From Rhodocollybia butyracea (Eukaryota > Basidiomycota > Agaricomycetes > Agaricales > Omphalotaceae), in NCBI GenBank assembly GCA_015501585.1, contig JADNRY010000096.1, positions 124,001 through 188,000 on the forward strand: 64,000 nucleotides of DNA. The letters run 5' to 3'. How positions within the stretch are numbered: the stretch's first letter is position 1; each line of letters starts with the position of its first letter. The notes under the pieces are model-generated. The model was not told the DNA's origin, made no database searches, and saw only the letters and a program-made list of their open reading frames with translations. The position numbers were made by a program, and so were the translations under genes. Shown piece after piece: positions 56,061 through 64,000 of the stretch.

Positions 56061-56687
56061 GAAATGACAATGCCTACAATAATCCAGCCTATTCATAATC
56101 AATTATCATGTACATATTTCGATAAGGCTCCTGCCATCATGAGTTGAATATCACATTGTAATATTGTTCCCTCCTAACTTTGCAATGAAACGCTAGTTTC
56201 TGCTCATCTTTTGGTGTCACTAAAGTTTCACCCTCACTCCTCTCTTTCCTCTTGCTTTAAGCAACCCGGCGCGGCAAAGGAAAGTTGCTGGAAATCCTAA
56301 CCAGAGGTCATGTAACGGGTCAAGCACCTAAGGGGAGTGTTTGATCGAGAAATAAACAGCAAACTAGCTGCCTACAGTAAATGGTCTCATGTTTCAGGCA
56401 CAAAAAATGTTGCAGAAGGTGTAAGTTAAGCAAAGAACCGTTTCAGAAGGGCTGTTCTGCGATGTACTGTAATGGGCCTTTTGATGATGTACTCTACAGA
56501 TATATCGGTACAATTTGCTCCCGCTGCATGCGTATGGTAAACACGAGTCGCACTATTTATCTATTGTAATATCTATGGCAAAACCTCTGGAAGTAGTTTT
56601 CGGATGTGGATCTTCTACTATCGGATTGATATAATGGATTAATATTCTTGACTATAGGGGTGGCCACAAGTACCCAACATACCAATC
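56061..56687. other. Intergenic; short cysteine-rich frame
   Basis: A plus-strand frame at 56381-56569 encodes HKKCCRRCKLSKEPFQKGCS but has no clear gene context. I leave it unassigned. Confidence 0.25.
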
Positions 56688-57104
56688 GTGATAAATATTG
56701 GCGGTCAGGCTGTTGCTGGTTACTACTGTCAACACGCAGAGATTACCAGAGTGTGGACAACAATGCCTGGATCGGGGCAACTCATATATCACAAGCACGA
56801 GAGAAGGCGAGCTAGAACGCATGGGCCTTCCCCAAGGCTTGACATGGATGCGTTCCCTGATACTCGCCCCGCTATATCTACAATACGCTACTCTACTCAG
56901 CTCAACTCCAGATGTATACTCGCCCCGCTATATCTACAATACGCTACTCTACTCAGCTCAACTCCAGATGTATCGGTATGGAGAGTAAGGACGTATGTCA
57001 CCCAGTTATCCATTCTGAAATGCGCACTCACCAAAAAAACATGTTTTCTTCTAGCGGACACTGCTGACAAAGCAGAATTTGAATATTCCCAGTACCTAGT
57101 ATAG
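56688..57104 (+). other. Possible exon containing a 56-bp tandem duplication
   Basis: Two plus-strand frames are open here because a 56-bp unit is duplicated (56861-56916 and 56917-56972). Reading EGELERMGLPQGLTWMRSLI looks protein-like. No homologue recognised. Confidence 0.3.
56861..56972. repeat. Exact 56-bp tandem duplication
   Basis: Two adjacent copies beginning TACTCGCCCCGCTATATCTA with no difference seen. The length is not a multiple of three, so a reading frame through it would shift. Confidence 0.85.
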
Positions 57105-57689
57105 GTAGAGGGTTTTAGGGACGCAATTTTGAACCAAAAAAACTGTAGATTTTACAATTACCGATGTCTTTATCGTTGTTCTTAATGAGACAGTGGTTTT
57201 GAGCAGAAGCTTGAAGCTGACTTCAAACAATGGCTTGAAGAGCAACCAGAAATTAACCGCATGATTGCCAATGCCAGCCTCGCAAGAAATTAAGACGTCT
57301 GGGTAAGCTTTGTCCAAGACCAGCCTCCAACACTTGGAAACAGTGCCTACGCATGGAAGCACTCAGATATGCATGACACTTTGTGCACATGTGGCAGCCA
57401 GATACTAAAACTTGTTCCAGTGGTATATTGACTAACAGGTGAGCTTCACATGGTTCTAATTTCGTACTAGTGACCAGGCAACTGGTGTCGCCATCGACCG
57501 TCGAGCTTGTATGATCCTTTGCCAGCATTCAAAGTTAGTAAAGAGACCAAGTAATGTAGATTGTAGACTAACATTCAACCTCGATGCTCACTTCATATAC
57601 AGGCAGCATCAAGTTAAAGCTTAAGATGACCGGATTTTCGTGACTATGGCCAACAACGAAGAGCCCATGGACTATGTCTTGAGTATAAA

Positions 57690-58500
57690 ACACGGTGCAT
57701 TGCACTTTTTAGATACAACTACATATCTGAAAAGTACAATGCACCGAGTCTTACTCTGTGCGAAATTAGTCAATGGTGGAAAGTCATATCTGGAAAGTAC
57801 GAGGCGCAGAGTCTTACTCTGTGCGAAATTGGTAGACGATATCTGGAATTGAGCCATAGCCTGCAAAGTGCGATGCACTGAGTTGCGAAAGACGCCTATG
57901 CACTGAGTCTTACTCTGCGCAAAATTGGACGATACTGCAAAGTCGTATTTGGAAACGCACAAAGTCTTACTCTGCGCGAGGTTCCACGTTAACCTCTGAT
58001 GGAAAAGCCATATCTCAAAATGGGCGACACACAGCCTTACTCTGCAAAACTGGCCAACGATGTGGTCATAGAGTCTGAAAGCACCGAGTCTTACTCAATG
58101 CGAAATTGATGATGGACAGTCATATCTGGAAAGTATGAAGCGCTGCGAGATTGGTCGACGATGGAATTGAGGCATAGCCTGAAAAGTGCGACGCACTGAG
58201 TTGCCAAAGATGGCTATGCACTGAGTCTTACTCTGCGCAAAATTGGACGATACTCCAAAGTCGTATTTGGAAATGCACAAAGTCTTACTCTGCGCAAGGT
58301 TCCACGTTCATCTCTGATGGAAAAGCCATATCTCAAAATGGGCGACACACAGTCTTACTCTGCAAAACTGGCCAACGATGGTCATACTGAAAGCACCGAG
58401 TCTTACTCAATGCGAAATAGGTTGACAATGGAAAGTCACAATCCAAAAAGTACCACACACAGAGTCTTACTCTATGCAAAATTAGCCAATTCATTCCATG
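57690..58500. repeat. Hairpin satellite, eleven GTCTTACTCT-type units with a 318-bp higher-order period
   Basis: The motif AGTCTTACTCT(G/A) recurs at 57748, 57811, 57907, 57964, 58034 (variant), 58088, 58225, 58282, 58352, 58400 and 58464. Many units are small hairpins of the form GCGCAGAGT-CTT-ACTCTGTGC. Spacings 57, 70, 54 after 57907 recur as 57, 70, 48 after 58225, showing a second-level duplication of about 318 bp. Recurrent words AAGTCATATCTGGAAAGTA and GCGAAATTGG separate units. Open frames on both strands are by-products. Confidence 0.8.
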
Positions 58501-58865
58501 TGTGAAGACAATGACCCCGTCCAGTCGGGAGAAGCCCGAGCTGCACCGCAGACTGAGTGAGAGGGGAGGGTTAGGGATGATTCATTGGACGCGCGTTTGC
58601 TTGAGTATGGGCCTGGGCAAGGCCCGGGCGCTTCAACTTCTTAATTACATCACGGTCTTATATGTGATCTTGTAGCTCGTTTTTGCACGACTGCAGCTGA
58701 GGGCACAATCGATTGTCATATCGCTATATATGCTAACTGTTTATTGTCTTTTGTTGACGAAACACTTCTCGTATACTAGGTGGGTCTTGAAACTCGCAAG
58801 AAGCCTGAAGCTTGAAAACTTGTAGCCAGGTCCCAAGATTGAAGAGCGCAGAGCAATCCATTATG

Positions 58866-58934
58866 CATTATATCTTCCCCTGTCTCAAAGATACGAAAAC
58901 TTTTCATATCTTTGAGACAGGGGAAGATATAATG
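58866..58934. repeat. 69-bp near-perfect palindrome
   Basis: Arms 58866-58899 and 58901-58934 are reverse complements over 34 bp with one mismatch and a single central base. An open minus-strand frame passes through it, so one arm seems to be a copy of the other made in place. Confidence 0.85.
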
Positions 58935-59026
58935 GAATGACAGGGAGTCAGATGAAGATACCATCATGAGACAGCTTTGACATGAAATCCCGCGACTTGT
59001 TGATGTGTACAAAGGGCTATTATAGA

Positions 59027-60060
59027 TACCATTCAAACCCAGTATGACAGCTACCGTCTGCACAGCTACCACAAGCCACCTACCGACGACGATAGCGACG
59101 AGCTTGACGAACTCCAACCTACTGTTCTTCCTACGCCGCCAGTCATTGAGCTTGAACTCCTTGAGGAGTTCGAGTTGAAGGATCGCAGTAAACGTGGCAT
59201 ACAAAATGACATCACCGGAGGTTTGCTCTGCCCTGTAGGGTTTGACTGGGATAACTCAACGTAAGTTTTTTTTTTCATTTTTTTCATTCACTGTTGACTT
59301 TTTGTAATAGGATTCGTACTGCAATCTGGAACTTTGAGAATGACTTTGATTTTGCTAGCTCTGTGCGCGCTCGTTGCTTCTACACTGACTCAACCGTCAA
59401 CCCCAACAATTTGGACAAAGGCCAGGCTTTCTAAAGAGTCATTTGCTTTTACAAGTGCATACCTCTACCATAATATTTTCTTTGAGTGAGCTGAAGCTTT
59501 TAACAGGTTTACCGGGTTATTTTCACTTCGCCATCTTCTGCCAAAAACCAATCTAGCAACGTTGAAAACCTGCCTCCATCCAAGAAGACAAAGACCACAA
59601 AGATAAGCTCTCGCGGGCCCGTATTCGAAATCCTACATATGTCCAAAGTGACACCTTGTTCCATTGCATATGCGGCTGTACATGTGAGTACCATTCATTG
59701 TCAGTCGCTACCACTTCTGTTCCTCATCTGTTCTCTTCAGCTGCATTTTGGTCTCTCGGATGCACCGCATTGGTGTTGCGCGCACAACGGTTATAACTAC
59801 CAAGATCTCTGGAACTACATCGTTGACTTTTTTGAAGATCCGGTGGATGAGGACACAGAACGCTATACAAAAGAACTTTTAAAGTGGTGGAATGAGTACA
59901 TTGTATTCCCGTCATGTTTGTAACATCTATTAATACATGTTCTCACAGTCGCATATTCACTGGTACGCGATCCGCTGCCAACAACGGTGGAACAAAGATG
60001 AAGTCTCGCAGGGAAACTGTCACCAGGACCGCTTCTACATCTAGCTCTGCCTCACCGTAA
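59027..60060 (+). pseudogene. DUF6698-like protein gene with a frameshift
   Basis: The first recognised exon begins after a TATAG acceptor at 59026 and reads TPPVIELELLEEFELKDRSK, DITGGLLCPVGFDWDNST; a 50-bp intron (59261-59310) leads to IRTAIWNFENDFDFASSVRA. After NPNNLDKG the frame must change by one to reach GFLKSHLLLQ, then introns 59455-59506 and 59684-59740 join VYRVIFTSPSSAKNQSSNVE, MSKVTPCSIAYAAVH and LHFGLSDAPHWCCAHNGYNY, YIVDFFEDPVDEDTERYTKE. A last intron gives SRIFTGTRSAANN and TAA at 60058-60060. This order matches DUF6698, a family common near mobile DNA in Agaricomycetes; role unknown. The 5' exon with ATG is not found. Confidence 0.6.
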
Positions 60061-60599
60061 CTGTACTGTGTATACTGTACTTGAATGAACACGTTTTTCT
60101 TCTACTCCTTTATTGTGTGAACTGGATCTCCTGGAAAAATCCCACTATCGCTACAATTATTGCCACATTCTGGGTATATTTCTGAGATGTTGTATGGCCT
60201 ACAATAATGGCGACGTTATGTTACATTTTAATCCTGATATGTACACAAGGTTACCACAGAATCATAGTAATAATGGGAGACTACATATATATCATGTCTG
60301 AGTACAAGATGTATATAACGTTGCAATGACCTTGTGAGATGACCATGTGATTGTTAAAAGTGGTGGTGGATTGTGTGTGCTTGGTTTGTGCGGGTGATAT
60401 CTTCACGATATTGCGAATACCTTATATTGATTGTACGCATCACAAGGATGTATAATCACTCGGGAGATTTCCGCTAATTTAGCGATGAACCTGTTCAAGA
60501 ACTGAAGATTAATTATTTAGAAGTCCCTGGAGCGTTGGAGTAGATATTTCCGTCAAATTTCCATAGCATATTAACATTCCCTTCATAGATATTAGAGAT
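60061..60599. other. Intergenic, no gene seen
   Basis: AT-rich 3' flank of the DUF6698-like gene. No further feature supported. Confidence 0.35.
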
Positions 60600-61870
60600 T
60601 CTTAACTCCTATCCATCAGTCAGTCAAAAAGCTCCGCTGGAATGGGGGTTGAACATTTGAACGTTGAGGAAGAGGTGCCGGAACATCCTCAGTGAATTTC
60701 ACGCAACCTGGTTTGACCTGTTCAGGAGCTCGGCTAGGCGTCCTAGTGCTACTTAAGCGCAAACCCGAATAATAACTTTCAAATACGCATACTTGCTGTA
60801 GACAGGAAATAGTACTTGTTATTGAGTGCTTTTTTTCTCCACCTTGTCCATTCCTGAGTACGTCAGTATTTGCATATACCGGCCAGCTAATCCTGCTACA
60901 AAGTGGAAACCCAGGTAGTAATAAATGCATACATGGCCATAACAACTATGGCAGAAAATTCACCGGCTATCACTATCGCCAACACAGCTCCCCCACTAAG
61001 TAGCCCAAGAAGGGCCGTCAAAGTTGCAAAAAGAGAAGACACTCATCAGGAAAAGCCGTTTTTGCCTAGGTGACCCCAGAGTGGCCTAAAGCAAACTAGG
61101 TGACCTATGAATCCTATGGCATCCTAGGAATTTGGGCTCGTCCCTTGCCAGTCAAGGCTCTTGAGGATTCCCTAGGCAAGCCTAGGTTTGCCCAGGCTTG
61201 CCCAGGTGCTCCTGGGGAACACCTGGGAAACACCTGGGAAACACCTGGGCAAACCTGGGCAAACCTAGGCTTGCCTAGGATACCCTAGGGAATCCTCAAG
61301 AGCCTTGACTGGCAAGGGACGAGCCCAAATTCCTAGGATGCCATAGGATTCATAGGTCACCTAGTTTGCTTTAGGCCACTCTGGGGTCACCTAGGCAAAA
61401 ACAGCTTTTCCTGATGCTCTGATCTATATAATCGTATCTGGTTTTTCCAATTCAGAAAGTGACTAGAGTTCCTTACCGCTACTCCTTCCCCTGGAGAAAA
61501 TCCCCATCGGAAGATATGACGCAGTCACCAGGACCACAGTTCCCCTGTCGAGATGGTCACCTGCGATAACATGATTCTGCCGGGCTTTGCAACTCATGCT
61601 TTTCTTGCTCTTTATTCCCGATGAGCTAGCGCTGGTGGTGAAAGGGAGAGGTGAAGAGTCATCAATTCATCTTCGGAGTCGGTATGGGTAGAGGCTTCCA
61701 ACGATGTCGCGACAGTCGTACGTAAGAGACTGACCAAGGGGTCAGTGTCGAATGATCGAAAGCATTGTCGGCACCCGCGTTGGCAGCTCAAGTGAATACC
61801 CATCCTCTAAGCATTGAACCCACGCATCCTCTTCAGCGGCGAGTAAACCCTCGAGGTCGATGTCTACTGG
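60600..61870 (-). pseudogene. Hypothetical membrane protein gene with MITE copy 6
   Basis: A minus-strand first exon near 61860 reads MLPVDIDLEGLLAAEEDAWV before a frame change. A GTAAGG donor at about 61477 and a GATCAG acceptor lie at the border of MITE copy 6. Beyond the MITE comes a strongly hydrophobic stretch, SSLFATLTALLGLLSGGAVL then AIVIAGEFSAIVVMAMYAFI, two probable membrane segments, ending at a GTTTCC donor. A downstream frame to 60616 reads SSTRTPSRAPEQVKPGCVKF. No family recognised. The MITE sits at the intron-exon border, so splicing may or may not survive. Confidence 0.4.
61044..61416. mobile_element. Palindromic MITE, copy 6 (373 bp, CT...CT flanks)
   Basis: Ends CATCAGG/CCTGATG, flanked by CT at 61042-61043 and 61417-61418. 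Like copy 1 it has CT rather than TA on both sides. Full length (373 bp) with three CCTGGGAAACA-type units in the centre. Confidence 0.85.
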
Positions 61871-62660
61871 TAACATAGTGAAGTGTTAGTAACATAATAA
61901 AGGAGAATTTGATTGAAATCAGATACTCTGGCGCCTCGTCACCAACGACGTTAGTTGCATGATTAGAACATTACATGAACCAAGGTTGAAAAATAGAAAA
62001 ACATTGGATAGCCTTGAGTGACATTGCGCGGATTGTCACACAAGGTGACAAAGAGAGCGTATATGGTAATAGAGTGTATCTGCAACCGCTAAAAAGGCGA
62101 CATGTAACGAGGAGACAATGAGACGGCGTGACAAGCTTGCGGTTGTCATCCGCGATTGCTGTGTGACGTAGTGAGGAGACGCCGAGGTCACCAAGCGGAC
62201 TGTAAATACACTCTAATAGCAACCCTAAAGACGTCACTTGTAACGAGGAGACGCTATTTCTCCTTGCTACGTCCCACCGCGATCGTGGAAGACCGCAAGC
62301 TTGTCACGCGAGTGAAGCTGGGAGGAGAACTGAGGAGAATGAGCTAGTCAATCCTGGAGAATGGGGGAGGAGAACGAATGATGGGAGGAGAACGATTGGA
62401 GGAGAATGATGGGAGAAGAAGAACGATGGGAGGAGAATGATTGAAGCTGGGAGGAGAATTAATGATGGCAAAAGAAATTAGTACTAAAATTTGGACACAT
62501 CGCGAGTGCGCAGGTTGTTATACTGCTGCTGTCCCTTCTCCAATGAGCTAAAAACGCCTCCATTCATATGTATAGTGAAGTTTCAGTAGGTACCCTATAC
62601 CGCAAGACTCGAGATTGATTGAATGCCCTTAAATCGGTACCGCCCATACAATGGGCAACT
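61871..62660. repeat. Inverted repeat and GGAGGAGAA tandem tract
   Basis: GACAAGCTTGCGGT at about 62130 recurs inverted near 62297-62312 (ACCGCAAGCTTGTC), and GTAACGAGGAGAC occurs twice (62105, 62231). From about 62325 to 62465 a degenerate GGGAGGAGAAYGATT unit repeats in tandem. No gene is supported. Confidence 0.5.
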
Positions 62661-62779
62661 CACGGGGCTGCCATACGTTGAACGGTCTTTAGTTGGACTG
62701 AGCAGAAGAAAGATCCACAAGCAGTGAGGGCAACTCGGATTGTCAGCTTTACCAGGAAAGAACATGGGCCAGTGCAGGG

Positions 62780-62837
62780 GAATGGGATGGTGAAGGCGGG
62801 ACCGTCAGGACAATTTCCCGCCTTCACCATTCCATTC
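62780..62837. repeat. 58-bp hairpin, 22-bp arms
   Basis: Arms 62780-62801 and 62816-62837 are reverse complements with one mismatch around a 14-nt loop. An open frame (62724-63020, no recognised content) passes through. Confidence 0.8.
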
Positions 62838-63122
62838 ATGACGCTGTTTGGGGACACAAACGAGGTGAAGGTAGGGCTAGGTAGGGCCAAGAGAATTAGT
62901 GTGATGGGATTCGGGACTCAGGCTGGTAAGCATAATCTTCACAATGCAGCAGTCGAGCCCTCACAGCAATATCTCGCGACGGATCTTGGACCGTCGCACT
63001 GCGGGAGGGGAGGACGGTAGATCCTACTACTGTGAAATATGGCAGTTGCTGAACCACTGACAAAATAGATGTCAATATCAGTGATATGTAGGATGCTAAG
63101 GATGTTTCGACATCGACGACGT

Positions 63123-63182
63123 CCCCGATATCGGCAGTTCCGACATCCCCGATATCGGCAGTTCCGACATCCCCGATATCGG
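63123..63182. repeat. Three tandem 24-bp units with GATATC palindrome
   Basis: The unit starting CCCCGATATCGGCAGTTCCG occurs at 63123, 63147 and, partly, 63171. Each contains the palindrome CCGATATCGG. Confidence 0.8.
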
Positions 63183-63644
63183 ATACAGATAATTGGGACC
63201 AGAATATTTCAAATTATCTCACGATTTTCTATCAATATTATGAAGCTTTTCGGGGTCATAATAGTGCCAGAAAATTTCTCGAAAATCTTGGCTTTTCCGC
63301 TTTCGAAATTTGTTAAAAATCTTGAAGTATCCGGGGCCCTTATATGGCAAGATTTAGCTAAATATTCCGGTACTAAATATCTAATTTGATCTTCTAGTGA
63401 ATATCTCATATTTTCGGCCTCATATTATGCCAAAAATTATTAAAACACTTGGGTCCAGAATGATGAGACGATAATACCAAGATTATTCAAAATATTGTTC
63501 GCATTTTCTTACAATATCTAGGCAAGGAAAGTTTCACATGAGTATGACCTTTTCTTTGGATTATCCGGGACCGAATACATGCTAATCCCCGCAGTGATTG
63601 GTCATCTGACCTCAAATATACAGATCAATTAAGAGGCTGTGCAA

Positions 63645-63692
63645 GTTTGTTTATGCCACCGCAAAAACAAGATTGCGGTGGCATAAACAAAC
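63645..63692. repeat. 48-bp perfect hairpin, 20-bp arms
   Basis: GTTTGTTTATGCCACCGCAA (63645-63664) is followed after 8 bases by its exact reverse complement (63673-63692). Confidence 0.85.
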
Positions 63693-63762
63693 ATAAGCGC
63701 TCCAGCGCTAATACAGTCAACATTGGAACTGATCAATAAAAAATGATGGCATGTGGTTTGTC

Positions 63763-64000
63763 GGGCAGTGTGCGGGGAGCGGGGTGGCGGGAAATGACAG
63801 GTAAGGCCGGAATCTGGGAATAGTAGCAACAGATGCTCAAACTTGGTACAATAAATGATATCATAAATATATATCATTGTACCGCACTTGGTACCGCATG
63901 CATATGTACTGGTGTGTTGGGCAGTGGGCATACCCGATGATGCGTTGTTGGGCAATGGGCGGGGGGCGGGATAGGTGGCGAGTGATGACGGGTAAGGCCG
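63763..64000. repeat. G-rich direct repeat at the window edge
   Basis: A G-rich unit beginning GGGCAGTGTGCGGGGAGCGG at 63763 and ending GGTAAGGCCG recurs, diverged, at 63949-64000 with the same ending. It probably continues beyond the window. Confidence 0.5.

Noticed and set aside
57672..57962. Repeat-containing protein across the satellite
   Set aside because: Open frames arise from the tandem repeat on both strands and have no gene context.
57690..58500. CRISPR-like array
   Set aside because: Repeated hairpin motifs are unevenly spaced, the intervening sequence is also repetitive, and the genome is eukaryotic.

Overview
The window looks like a transposon-rich stretch of a basidiomycete (probably Agaricomycetes) nuclear genome. 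The evidence is spliced genes with roughly 46-57 bp GT-AG introns, a HOOK-type microtubule adaptor gene, and lineage-typical families (Tnp2-type CACTA transposase, PIF/Harbinger transposase with a Myb/SANT partner, T5orf172/GIY-YIG mini-gene, DUF6698-like gene, WD40-like gene). No genus can be assigned and there are no bacterial-type operons.

Layout. 0-3 kb: retroelement debris and the first of six copies of a CATCAGG-ended palindromic MITE. 5-9.2 kb: a GIY-YIG mini-gene and two host-like genes broken by MITEs; one insertion is a composite that carries a copied fragment of the neighbouring gene. 9.9-21.5 kb: small, fast-evolving spliced genes, several with one membrane segment and/or coiled coil, plus a WD40-like gene split by MITE copy 4. 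23.5-25.7 kb: the HOOK homologue. 26.3-31 kb: a Tnp2 transposase gene on the minus strand, split by MITE copy 5. 31.3-35.2 kb: packed non-autonomous elements. 35.5-37.7 kb: a decayed unknown gene and an AT-rich stretch.

38.0-51.7 kb is a nested transposon complex. It holds a PIF/Harbinger element (TIRs at 38041 and 42737) whose transposase is interrupted by a long-arm fold-back element; a Ty3/gypsy pol remnant with a 286-bp solo LTR and a 70-bp palindrome inside it; a head-on junction to a Ty1/copia remnant with its 3' LTR; and a second fold-back copy with a 1169-bp solo LTR (5-bp target duplication) and another MITE nested in it. The large solo LTR has a cluster of bZIP-type sites, a TATA box and, downstream, nine stem-loops with a conserved 12-nt loop and stems that change in sequence while mostly keeping pairing. 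I rate that array the most novel signal. 53-60 kb: three spliced gene candidates, an 11-unit hairpin satellite and a DUF6698-like gene. 60.6-64 kb: a membrane-protein gene with MITE copy 6, then repeats.

Few genes here work together as a pathway. The coherent story is mobile-element activity: insertion into exons, nesting, gene-fragment capture and snap-back duplication. All functional names rest on reading motifs by eye; no database search was run.
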